DNA of 64,000 nt from Alistipes sp. (lineage in GTDB: Bacteria; Bacteroidota; Bacteroidia; Bacteroidales; Rikenellaceae). Location: assembly GCA_017399485.1 (NCBI GenBank), contig JAFQCA010000025.1:82553-146552 (forward strand), given 5' to 3'. The stretch's first letter is position 1. Every line of letters starts with the position of its first letter. Shown here piece after piece: positions 16,443 through 23,655 of the stretch. The notes under the pieces were generated by a model. The model had not been told where the DNA came from, searched no databases, and saw only the letters and a program-made list of their open reading frames with translations. Position numbers and translations under genes: made by a program.

Positions 16443-17258
16443 ATGAAAAAATTTATTTATGCAATTAGTGCATTTGCCGTAATATTCGCGGTAGGTTGCT
16501 CAAAGGATGAGGTTGAAAATCCTGCACCAGAGTATGATATAGTTGTAAATATGGAGAAGCCTTCGTTTGGCGATGACACTCGTGCTGCTCGTACCTCGTG
16601 GGAGAATGGTGACGTGGTTTATATTAACTTTAATGCTGATATTAGTACTGCTGAAAAATATTTGACACTAACTTATAACGCAGGCACTTGGGCTCCTAAT
16701 TGGGTTGGAACAACAGCCGCAGATATTGTTGCCGTAGGAAACGGCACTTTGACTGCAGGCTATACTAATGGAACATTCGGCACAAATTATCCTATGTATA
16801 TGTCTAACCTACAATATCTATACTGTCGTACAAATGAAGCAGGTTGTGTTATGGTATGTGAAAATGGTAAATACACAGTTTCGGGCAATACCATCACTTT
16901 GGATATTACAATGGTTCCCAAATGTGCACAGGTTACAGTCAAGGGTCTGCAAGTAGAGGATAATTGGACGCTGAAATGTAGTTGTTTGGTCCAGGTGCGC
17001 GGTTTTTCTCTTGGTGCTGCTACTATTGGTACTGCAAACGGTGAAGAAAATGGTAGTCTTGCTGGTTTTGCAAATGCAGATGGAGTATCTTTCTATGGTT
17101 ATAATTCTGGGTCCTCTCCAGAAGATATTATATTCACTCTTACTAATGGCGAGAAGACTTATACTCGTACATTTACCAGTAAGGTACTTACAAACGGAAT
17201 GGCGATTATTATGAATGGTCCTTCAACTTCTGGAGCGTGGGAGGAGGTGGCAGAGTAA
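16443..17258 (+). CDS. fimbrillin-like lipoprotein
   Basis: 271 residues from the ATG at 16443, chosen because it gives a proper lipoprotein signal (MKKFIYAISAFAVIFAVGC, Cys19); an in-frame ATG at 16344 would overlap the 43-residue peptide gene and bury the signal. After a short linker, TRAARTSWENGDVVYINF resembles the start of the Mfa-like/fimbrillin fold, in which a Trp-x-x-Gly-Asp motif precedes a beta strand. The rest is beta-rich. Such proteins are outer-surface lipoproteins or pilus subunits. No tip or anchor pilin genes are nearby, so it may be a solitary surface protein. Confidence 0.65.
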   Translation: MKKFIYAISAFAVIFAVGCSKDEVENPAPEYDIVVNMEKPSFGDDTRAARTSWENGDVVYINFNADISTAEKYLTLTYNAGTWAPNWVGTTAADIVAVGNGTLTAGYTNGTFGTNYPMYMSNLQYLYCRTNEAGCVMVCENGKYTVSGNTITLDITMVPKCAQVTVKGLQVEDNWTLKCSCLVQVRGFSLGAATIGTANGEENGSLAGFANADGVSFYGYNSGSSPEDIIFTLTNGEKTYTRTFTSKVLTNGMAIIMNGPSTSGAWEEVAE

Positions 17259-17278
17259 AAACTCATATACCTCTATAG

Positions 17279-17312
17279 AAAAATCCGCTGGCATTGGTCA
17301 GCGGATTTTGTT
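17279..17312 (+). terminator. intrinsic terminator after the fimbrillin-like gene
   Basis: AAAATCCGCTG (to 17290) pairs with CAGCGGATTTT (17299-17309), leaving an 8-base loop and a T-rich tail. Confidence 0.9.
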
Positions 17313-17346
17313 TTGGAAATTTATGGTTTAGTGTTTAAGAGTAGTT

Positions 17347-17521
17347 GTCATTGCGAAGGAGCGTAGCGACTGTGGCAATCTCCTTCATCGAAGAACGTGG
17401 GGGATTAATCCGCCTTTGGCGTCTTTTCACTGCTACGGCTCGGCAAAGTATGAAAATCATACTCTGCTCTCGCTCTAATCGCAGCGTTACCACGTCGGAC
17501 TAAATACCTCCTCGTAGTGAC
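17347..17521. repeat. intergenic repeat with imperfect inverted ends
   Basis: The element begins GTCATTGCGAAGGAG and ends CTCCTCGTAGTGAC, imperfect inverted copies of each other, and carries the GTGGCAATC box at 17372-17380. Inside, GCAAAGTATGA (17443-17453) and TCATACTCTGC (17457-17467) make a hairpin. Related boxes occur at 37117-37152 and 47226-47258, so this is a dispersed family. No coding capacity. Confidence 0.6.
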
Positions 17522-17530
17522 AAACAAAAT

Positions 17531-17560
17531 AAAGAGCAGAACTTTTTAGTTCTGCTCTTT
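17531..17560 (-). terminator. terminator of the tRNA-Pro transcripts
   Basis: AAAGAGCAGAACT (17531-17543) and its perfect complement (17548-17560) form a 13 bp stem with a TTTT loop, followed on the minus strand by a T-rich tail. It lies just beyond the 3' end of the first tRNA gene. Confidence 0.85.
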
Positions 17561-17570
17561 TCACATCCGT

Positions 17571-17644
17571 CGGGATAACAGGATTCGAACCTGTGACCCC
17601 CAACTCCCGAAGCTGGTGCGCTAACCGGACTGCGCTACATCCCG
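17571..17644 (-). tRNA. tRNA-Pro (anticodon CGG)
   Basis: 74 bases. Read on the minus strand it starts CGGGATGTAGCGCAG, has anticodon stem CCAGC/GTTGG around the loop TTCGGGA (anticodon CGG), the T arm GGTTCGAATCC, and ends TATCCCG pairing with the 5' CGGGATG. It decodes CCG. CCA is not encoded. Confidence 0.95.
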
Positions 17645-17676
17645 ATGCTCAATATGTCAAAATTGAAATCTCTTGT

Positions 17677-17750
17677 CGGGATACCAGGATTCGAACCTGG
17701 GACCCCCTGCTCCCAAAGCAGGTGCGCTAACCGGACTGCGCTACATCCCG
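17677..17750 (-). tRNA. tRNA-Pro (anticodon TGG)
   Basis: 74 bases with the same acceptor and D arms as its neighbour; anticodon stem CCTGC/GCAGG encloses TTTGGGA, giving anticodon TGG for CCA and other CCN codons. The two genes are 32 bases apart and probably arose by duplication; they share one promoter and terminator. CCA is not encoded. Confidence 0.95.
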
Positions 17751-17812
17751 AAATTTTGTTGTCGTACCCTCGTTTTATAGGGCTACAAACGAAATATTCT
17801 CATTTCGTGGGG

Positions 17813-17843
17813 CAAAGATATGTAACTTTTTCGTCTTATACAA
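17813..17843 (-). promoter_or_regulatory. promoter of the tRNA-Pro pair
   Basis: CAAAGATA (17813-17820) reads TATCTTTG on the minus strand, and CAA at 17841-17843 reads TTG with a 20-base spacer. It points into the second tRNA-Pro gene. Confidence 0.7.
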
Positions 17844-17872
17844 GTTTTTGAGATGCTTTTTTATATAAAAGC

Positions 17873-17904
17873 AACCCGATGAGTCTGCCATATCTCACCG
17901 GGTT
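17873..17904 (-). terminator. terminator after the EEP-family genes
   Basis: AACCCGATGAG (17873-17883) and CTCACCGGGTT (17894-17904) pair with one G-T wobble; the minus-strand tail is GCTTTTATAT. Confidence 0.75.
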
Positions 17905-17933
17905 GGTAGTAGTTAAACTGTGATGTTGTTGTG

Positions 17934-18764
17934 TTATAATTTCACATCAACATATACCGCATAGTGGTCCGAAGCCTTTTTCATATCACCTGCATTTGAC
18001 TCTGTTATAACTGCAGTGTTAATAATCTGTGCAGGCTTAGCATTGTTGTTGAGTTGCAATATGTAGTCAATGCAGGGCTTATTGCTGTTCTCAACAGTTG
18101 TTCCACTTGAGGTTTGTGAAATTATAGTCCAATCTTTACGAAACTCCGCCATCATCGTGTCGTTGGGGTATGCGTTCATATCACCACCCAAGAATACGGG
18201 CTTTTTTGACTCCCCATAGAGTTTCTTAATCTCTGCGCTAAGATACTCTACTTGAGACGGTTGCCCGCCGTTTAGATGAGTGCAGGCCATAACATAGTTC
18301 TTATACTCCACAATGGTGAGAACGCGTGGCTCACTCTTCTCCTTGACGGGGATAGGTATATGTAGAGTTTTAAGGATTTTCTTCTCCTTGCCCATTACGC
18401 CTGTGCCGTACTTGCCACCTTTGTAGTCAATGGCCGGGCCATAATAGAAGTTCCATTTGGGGCCACAAGATTCCGCAATAGACTTTAATTGGAAGTAATC
18501 GTTACGAGTGTTACAACTGTCGAGTTCTTGTATGGCAACGACATCCGTCTGGGACTCATTGATTACATCGGCCAATAATTGTACGTTGTTCTCTTTGGTG
18601 AAGTTTGCGTCAATAAACTTGCATATCGCCCCCACGTTGTATGTCATAATGCGTATTGCCCCTTTGGGTTTTGGTGTAATGGGTGATTGGCACTCATCAC
18701 TATTCCCGCAAGCCGTCAGGATGATGATGCTCAATGTAGTTAAAATTGAATATATGGCCTTCAT
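17934..18764 (-). CDS. endonuclease/exonuclease/phosphatase-family lipoprotein
   Basis: 276 residues. The signal ends at LTAC (Cys19), so the protein is lipid-anchored. The EEP fold signatures are all present: RIMTYNVGA, the metal ligand Glu in AIQELDS, GGDMNAYPN and the C-terminal catalytic SDHYAV. EEP enzymes cleave phosphodiesters in nucleic acids, inositol phosphates or lipids; the substrate here cannot be read from sequence. A close paralog lies 14 bases upstream, so the two are one operon of exported phosphodiesterases. Confidence 0.85.
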   Translation of the reverse strand: MKAIYSILTTLSIIILTACGNSDECQSPITPKPKGAIRIMTYNVGAICKFIDANFTKENNVQLLADVINESQTDVVAIQELDSCNTRNDYFQLKSIAESCGPKWNFYYGPAIDYKGGKYGTGVMGKEKKILKTLHIPIPVKEKSEPRVLTIVEYKNYVMACTHLNGGQPSQVEYLSAEIKKLYGESKKPVFLGGDMNAYPNDTMMAEFRKDWTIISQTSSGTTVENSNKPCIDYILQLNNNAKPAQIINTAVITESNAGDMKKASDHYAVYVDVKL

Positions 18765-18778
18765 ATCTCCGTTCGCGA

Positions 18779-19537
18779 TTAATTAATCTTTACGTTTGCA
18801 ACAATCGGGCGGTGGTCCGACTCTACGGGCGCCTCGATTACGCTGTGTCCCGATACCTCGAATTTGGCTACGTGGTCACTCTTGAGCAAGCAGATGTAAT
18901 CAATCTCAATCTCAGGCTTGTTCGCGGGGAATGTCAGTGATGCACCCTCCTTCTTGAAGATTTCGAAGTGCTTGGCCATAAGTTGCATAGCCTCCTCGTC
19001 GGGCTCGGCATTGAAGTCGCCTGCAAGCATTACGGGCTTGTCGAGTTTCGACAATTCGTCGATGATGATACCTACCGAAGTGGTACGGTCAGCAGCGTGC
19101 AACGACAGGTGAGTAGAGCAGTAGTAATAATCCTCCAACTCGACAATCAATAGAGAACGGGGCTCCGAACGGCAGGGTAGTGCTACGCGGCGGTGTGACA
19201 GCGGTTTCTCTTTGGTCAACATTCCTATGCCGTACTTGCCACCTTGAAAATCTATCGAGCCGGCAAATGTGGGGTACATACCCGTTAGGTCGGCCAGGTT
19301 TTTTAATACGTCTTGTCCTGCGTGGCGTGTAGCCATACTGTCCAACTCCTGAATTGCTACCGCATCGACATTGGCATTTTTGATAACATTGGCAACGCGC
19401 TCATAGTCGGTCTTGCCATCCAAACCATCGCAATTGCGTACATTATAGCACATTACGCGCGTAGATGTTGAGTTGTTGCACGCAACACTGCAACACAATG
19501 CAACGGCAAAGAGAAAAATTGTAACTATCCTTTTCAT
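18779..19537 (-). CDS. endonuclease/exonuclease/phosphatase-family lipoprotein (paralog)
   Basis: 252 residues. The signal peptide ends at SVAC (Cys20). EEP motifs: RVMCYNVRN, AIQELDS, AGDFNAEPD and SDHRPI. Both paralogs share the segment (F/Y)KGGKYG or FQGGKYGIG and a KSEPR/RSEPR motif before a beta strand, which points to duplication and a common substrate type. It is the first gene of the pair. Probably acts in the periplasm or at the outer membrane on nucleic acid or another phosphodiester. Confidence 0.85.
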   Translation of the reverse strand: MKRIVTIFLFAVALCCSVACNNSTSTRVMCYNVRNCDGLDGKTDYERVANVIKNANVDAVAIQELDSMATRHAGQDVLKNLADLTGMYPTFAGSIDFQGGKYGIGMLTKEKPLSHRRVALPCRSEPRSLLIVELEDYYYCSTHLSLHAADRTTSVGIIIDELSKLDKPVMLAGDFNAEPDEEAMQLMAKHFEIFKKEGASLTFPANKPEIEIDYICLLKSDHVAKFEVSGHSVIEAPVESDHRPIVANVKIN

Positions 19538-19629
19538 AACTAAATGTTTTTGTTTGGTGTAAAATTACCTCTTTTCTTCCGAAAAATATATTAAAGCGAG
19601 AAAAAATGTAAAAAAAAGTTGTAAAAAAG

Positions 19630-19661
19630 TTGCAGATATAAAATTTTTATACATATCTTTG
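19630..19661 (+). promoter_or_regulatory. probable promoter of the SPFH gene cluster
   Basis: TATCTTTG at 19654-19661 with TTG at 19630-19632 and a 21-base spacer. The leader to the ATG at 19731 is about 65 bases. Confidence 0.65.
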
Positions 19662-19730
19662 TGATATCAAAATGATATTAAAACGAAGAGCAAAAAATTA
19701 ATTAATGTCAAACTAAATACTATTTGCTTT

Positions 19731-20681
19731 ATGGAGAACAAGAATTTTGAGTACACAGGTTGGAAAATCAATGGATTTGTAGCGTTGGTTTTGATTTTGG
19801 CGGCTATTGCGGCTGGTGTGGTAATGATTGTGAGAGGTGCCGAGACTGAGGTTCCTGGTGGTCCTATACTTGTGGTGTCGGGTATTGTCCTTATTCTCTT
19901 GGCCTTGATTGCCTGCAAAGGTTTTCTCTTGTTGGAGCCCAACGAGGCCCGCGTGTTGACCTTCTTTGGTAAGTATCGTGGCTCGTTTTATAATACAGGT
20001 TTCTGGTGGGTTAATTTCCTTATGTCATCAAAGAATATATCGTTGCGTGCGCGTAACCTTAATGCCGAGCCTATAAAGGTGAACGACAAGTCGGGTAATC
20101 CCATTATGATTGGTTTGGTGCTCGTATGGCGTCTGAAGCGAGATGAGATTTATCGCTCGGTTTTCGATATCGATGCTACTGCTGATAGTTCGGGTATGGT
20201 AACCCAGAGCAGTCGTATGCGTATGTTGGAGAACTTCGTGTCGGTACAGAGCGATGCGGCTTTGCGTCAAGTTGCAGGTTGCTATGCTTACGATAATAAT
20301 TTGTCAGGTGAGGAGGAAGAGGTTACACTCCGCAGCAGTAGTGAGGAGATTAACAATCTTTTGGAGGAGCGTCTGTCAGAGCGTTTGGCTATTGCAGGTA
20401 TCGAGGTTGTAGAGGCTCGTATCAACTATCTGGCTTATGCTCCCGAAATTGCAGCCGTTATGTTGCGTCGTCAGCAGGCCGATGCGATTATTGCTGCACG
20501 TGAAAAGATTGTCGAGGGTGCAGTTTCGATGGTTAAAATGGCTTTGGATAAGTTGTCTACCGATGAGGTTGTCGAGTTGGATGATGAGCGCAAGGCGGCT
20601 ATGGTTACCAATATGTTGGTAGTGTTGTGTGCCGATGAATCAGCACAGCCCGTAGTCAATGCAGGTACTATGCATCATTAA
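19731..20681 (+). CDS. SPFH/stomatin-like membrane protein
   Basis: 316 residues. Two hydrophobic segments (about 13-35 and 45-63) are followed at once by the SPFH signature LLEPNEARVLTFFGKYRGSF. The middle contains VNDKSGNPIMIGLVLVWR, typical of the family, and the C-terminal part is a long helix (about 230-290) expected to form a coiled coil. SPFH proteins assemble into cage-like membrane microdomains. The following Arc-type gene starts 9 bases downstream, an arrangement I know from other Bacteroidota genomes. Confidence 0.9.
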   Translation: MENKNFEYTGWKINGFVALVLILAAIAAGVVMIVRGAETEVPGGPILVVSGIVLILLALIACKGFLLLEPNEARVLTFFGKYRGSFYNTGFWWVNFLMSSKNISLRARNLNAEPIKVNDKSGNPIMIGLVLVWRLKRDEIYRSVFDIDATADSSGMVTQSSRMRMLENFVSVQSDAALRQVAGCYAYDNNLSGEEEEVTLRSSSEEINNLLEERLSERLAIAGIEVVEARINYLAYAPEIAAVMLRRQQADAIIAAREKIVEGAVSMVKMALDKLSTDEVVELDDERKAAMVTNMLVVLCADESAQPVVNAGTMHH

Positions 20682-20690
20682 TATAACGTA

Positions 20691-20894
20691 ATGGCAAAGA
20701 AAAACGAAAATAAAAGTTTTGTACTGCGTGTCGATGCCGCTACGATGGACGCATTGGAGCGGTGGGCAGACGATGAGTTTCGCAGCATCAATGGGCAACT
20801 GCAATGGATTATTGCAGATGCCCTGCGACGCAGCGGAAGGTTGAAGAAAGCCAAAGAGGAGTCGCAGGATAAGGTTGATAATGAGATTAAATAG
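20691..20894 (+). CDS. Arc-type ribbon-helix-helix protein
   Basis: 67 residues. FVLRVDAATMDALERWADDE followed by a second helix beginning SINGQLQWIIADAL is the Arc/MetJ ribbon-helix-helix pattern (one strand, two helices); the tail is charged. It could regulate its own operon or serve an SPFH-linked role. It lies 9 bases after the SPFH gene, and the next gene starts 82 bases on. Confidence 0.75.
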   Translation: MAKKNENKSFVLRVDAATMDALERWADDEFRSINGQLQWIIADALRRSGRLKKAKEESQDKVDNEIK

Positions 20895-20976
20895 GTGTGA
20901 ACGATGTGTGGTGTTTTTGTGGTGTTTATGGTTGCAATCGCTATGAGGGTTGTTAATCTTATTAAGTAGTGATTTT

Positions 20977-21405
20977 ATGGGCGAGTTCAATAAAAAGTGG
21001 TTCCATATTGTATGGATGGGACTGTTGTTTGCCTCTTTGGTGATAGATTATATCCAGCGTATGTCGGATGCACAGTGGGCGCACAGCGAGGCCATTGAGA
21101 TGTTGGATACTATATTGTTGTGGATAGTCTTCCCGCTGACGGTACTGTTGTTTATCTTGCACAATATACAGATGTGGCGTCAGGGTGCGCGATATTTCTG
21201 GCGTCAGTGGCAGAAGGGTGCAACAGCCATATTGGTAAGTGGCGGATTGGCTTTCCTGTTGGTTCTAATAGTCAAGAAATGCAAAGGCGAGGCGGTGGAA
21301 ATCAACAACGAGGCGCGGATGATTATATTGGCAATATTTGCAGTCATAGGCTTGGTAATAGCATTTGCTCGTTATAAGTTTAAGCATTGGCAAGGCGAAG
21401 AGTAG
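20977..21405 (+). CDS. small membrane protein of unknown function
   Basis: 142 residues from ATG 20977; an upstream TTG at 20950 is in frame but gives a poor start. Four hydrophobic segments: about 9-25, 41-60, 77-98 and 112-130, ending in a basic tail. Between helices lie Arg/Gln-rich loops (MWRQGARYFWRQWQKGA). I do not recognise the family. It sits in a run of three small membrane-protein genes between the SPFH pair and the sirtuin, all on one strand. Confidence 0.6.
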   Translation: MGEFNKKWFHIVWMGLLFASLVIDYIQRMSDAQWAHSEAIEMLDTILLWIVFPLTVLLFILHNIQMWRQGARYFWRQWQKGATAILVSGGLAFLLVLIVKKCKGEAVEINNEARMIILAIFAVIGLVIAFARYKFKHWQGEE

Positions 21406-21464
21406 GATATTTCGATAATTATGCTTAACTTTAAGGGTGAAATAATATCTTAAACTCTTATAGT

Positions 21465-21902
21465 ATGGCAAATTATAATTCTCAAGAGCGTCATCCTCAA
21501 GTAAGACTTCGTAATCGTATTTTGGCCGCTGCCGTTTTGATGTTGGCCGTAGTTAATGGTGTGGCAGGCTATTTTGACCTGCACGATACCGTAACGATTC
21601 TCGTTTTGAATATAGCGGGAGTTGCGCTTTTTGTTGCGGCTGTCATTTTGGAACTCAGGCGAATGATTCCGCGTAAGCGTTGGCGCGCATTGTCTTTTTT
21701 GATGCCTTCGTTGGGTGTTATACTGCTCTTTTGTGCCCGTGTGGTTGATAGCGAGGGGTATGCTAATGCTACCACTATATTGTTAGCCTTGGGCGGTGTA
21801 GTTATATTTTATGGAGTTGTATGTGCCCTGAAATGGAGACGATATAGTTTGGCTCGCAAGGCCCAACTGCAAGAGGCTCGTCAGAGGGAGGCAGAAAAAT
21901 AA
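21465..21902 (+). CDS. small membrane protein of unknown function
   Basis: 145 residues: four hydrophobic segments (about 16-34, 43-61, 77-92, 103-121), a basic start (QERHPQVRLRNRI) and a C-terminal charged helix (RYSLARKAQLQEARQREAEK). The family is not recognised. It resembles its two neighbours in size and layout, but I see no clear sequence identity among the three. The next gene starts 13 bases downstream. Confidence 0.6.
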   Translation: MANYNSQERHPQVRLRNRILAAAVLMLAVVNGVAGYFDLHDTVTILVLNIAGVALFVAAVILELRRMIPRKRWRALSFLMPSLGVILLFCARVVDSEGYANATTILLALGGVVIFYGVVCALKWRRYSLARKAQLQEARQREAEK

Positions 21903-21915
21903 TTTTTATTGTATT

Positions 21916-22398
21916 ATGGGTTTAAGATTGATAAGAATAGGAAATCGTGTGAGTGTGGGCGAGGTAAAATCCCTTTCGTTCCGTCGCTCGATGCGTAACT
22001 CGGCTGTCATCCTTTATGTGGTAGCGTTGTGGGTTGCTTTTGTGATATTGGGCCGTATATTGGACGATATTCCAGAGTGGGTTGGTTTGGTTTTTTCAAC
22101 TATTAATGCAGCATTCGTAGGAATTATAGATAAGCAGTTGCCTACACGCAAAAACAAGAATATGTTCTTGCTATTTGCGTTTATGGCTTTTGGTCTTATG
22201 TATCTTGGCGTTGGGGGAGTTGTATCGGGCAAAATGACTGTTGACTCAGGACTTTGGATTTTGGTCGGTATGATGCTTATTAGTTTGGGTTTTGGGCTCT
22301 ATTGCTTGTATTGTTGGCGTCGTAGGGTATTGTGGTATAAGGGAATTGCCCTGCAACGCGAATTACGCGCCAAACGAAAAAGAAAATTAGAGTATTAA
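21916..22398 (+). CDS. small membrane protein of unknown function
   Basis: 160 residues: a cytoplasmic start of about 35 residues (including VGEVKSLSFRRSMRNS), then helices near 35-50, 57-72, 86-106 and 113-136, and a strongly basic tail (ALQRELRAKRKRKLEY). The sirtuin gene begins 3 bases after its stop, so the two are translationally close. The function is unknown. Confidence 0.6.
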   Translation: MGLRLIRIGNRVSVGEVKSLSFRRSMRNSAVILYVVALWVAFVILGRILDDIPEWVGLVFSTINAAFVGIIDKQLPTRKNKNMFLLFAFMAFGLMYLGVGGVVSGKMTVDSGLWILVGMMLISLGFGLYCLYCWRRRVLWYKGIALQRELRAKRKRKLEY

Positions 22399-22401
22399 CG
22401 T

Positions 22402-23097
22402 ATGACAAAGATTGTTGTTTTTACAGGTGCGGGCGTTAGTGCCGATAGCGGTATCTCAACGTTTCGTGATTCAGATGGCCTGTGGGCAAATTATCGTATC
22501 GAGGATGTGTGTACGCCTGAGGCTTTGGTGCGTAATCGCGCCCAGGTGATTGAGTTTTATAATATTCGTCGCCGAGAACTGTTTTCAGTAGAGCCTAATG
22601 CTGCCCATAGGGCTATTGCCGAATTGGAGCAACATTTCGATGTCGAGGTGGTGACGCAGAATGTCGATAATCTCCACGAAAGAGCAGGCTCTACGCGAGT
22701 GACTCACCTGCACGGCGAGTTGATGAAGTTGCGTAGCGAGCGCAATCCCGAACTCATAGTACCTATCGAGGGCTGGGAACAAACACTGGATGCCAGAGCG
22801 GAAGATGGGGCGTTGTTGCGTCCGCATATCGTATTTTTCGGCGAGTCGGTGCCGATGTTCGATGCGGCGACACGAATTGCAGCATCAGCCGATGTGATGA
22901 TTGTTGTGGGTACATCGTTGGCGGTATATCCTGCGGCCTCATTGGTGCGTTATGCGCGTGCTGGAGTGCCTGTATATGTTGTTGACCCAGGCAATCCCGA
23001 CGTGGCGATGATTCGCAACCCATTGACACACATCAAGGCTCGTGCGGCAGAGGGTATGCCTGCATTGGCCGAGAAACTTATTAACGAACTTAAGTAA
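22402..23097 (+). CDS. cobB: sirtuin-family NAD-dependent protein deacylase
   Basis: 231 residues. GAGVSADSGISTFR binds NAD; TQNVDNLHERAG and His104 in LHGE form the active site. The Tyr53-x-x-Arg56 pair (FYNIRRREL) is the signature of class III enzymes, which prefer succinyl or malonyl lysine. The four zinc-binding cysteines found in most sirtuins between the HGE and the FGE(S/A)VP motif are absent, as in other Bacteroidales homologues I recall. It overlaps the next gene by one base (TAATG), suggesting coupled translation. Confidence 0.9.
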   Translation: MTKIVVFTGAGVSADSGISTFRDSDGLWANYRIEDVCTPEALVRNRAQVIEFYNIRRRELFSVEPNAAHRAIAELEQHFDVEVVTQNVDNLHERAGSTRVTHLHGELMKLRSERNPELIVPIEGWEQTLDARAEDGALLRPHIVFFGESVPMFDAATRIAASADVMIVVGTSLAVYPAASLVRYARAGVPVYVVDPGNPDVAMIRNPLTHIKARAAEGMPALAEKLINELK

Positions 23098-23612
23098 TGA
23101 ATACCGAGCAATTTCGCCGTCGAGCAGCCGAGTTGAAGGAGTTTTGTACAGCCAATGGCTACAACTCCCGTATTGCCCTTTTGTGGGATTTGTCCCTACA
23201 TTCGGGCCGTAGGCGTTTTGTGGTGTGGAACTACGCGGAGAATAGGGTAGAGCGGGCATTTGTTGCCTCGCACGGTAGTGGTCAGGAGTGTAGTCTGCGA
23301 TATAGTGCCTATGCTACGACGTCTAATGTCGCAGATTCTCATCTCTCATCTGTTGGCCGTGCGCTCGTGGCGGAACGGTATGTTGGACGTTATGGCGTTG
23401 CTTATCGTTTGGATGGCTTGGATGAGAGTAATTCGGCTATGCGCGAACGTTGTATAGTCTTGCACGGATGGAAGCATACAACCTCATTCCCTATATGGCC
23501 AATGCCGACCATAGGCAGTTGGGGGTGTCCGGTGTTGTCACGACGTTCGATGGCAATATTGGACGAGATTATTAGAAATGAAGAAAACGTTGTGTTATAC
23601 GCATACAAATAA
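23097..23612 (+). CDS. murein L,D-transpeptidase catalytic-domain family protein
   Basis: 171 residues, no clear signal peptide. VASHGSGQECSLRYS and VLHGWKHTTS (His123) precede GSWGCPVLS (Ser141, Cys144), which matches the His...SxGC active site of YkuD-like L,D-transpeptidases, here of the short YkuD_2 type. Such enzymes cross-link or cleave peptidoglycan peptides. Without a visible export signal its location is uncertain. It is the last gene of the run from the SPFH gene and is followed by a convergent terminator. Confidence 0.7.
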   Translation: MNTEQFRRRAAELKEFCTANGYNSRIALLWDLSLHSGRRRFVVWNYAENRVERAFVASHGSGQECSLRYSAYATTSNVADSHLSSVGRALVAERYVGRYGVAYRLDGLDESNSAMRERCIVLHGWKHTTSFPIWPMPTIGSWGCPVLSRRSMAILDEIIRNEENVVLYAYK

Positions 23613-23637
23613 AGCAGGGCTCAATACCCTGCTTTAT
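23611..23637. terminator. bidirectional terminator
   Basis: AAAGCAGGG (23611-23619) and CCCTGCTTT (23627-23635) form a 9 bp stem with A- and T-rich flanks, between convergent genes. Confidence 0.85.
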
Positions 23638-23655
23638 TGTTGATGTCTATTTCTA

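Noticed and set aside
20950..20976. TTG start for the small membrane protein
   Set aside because: The ATG at 20977 gives a better start, and the added residues have no support.
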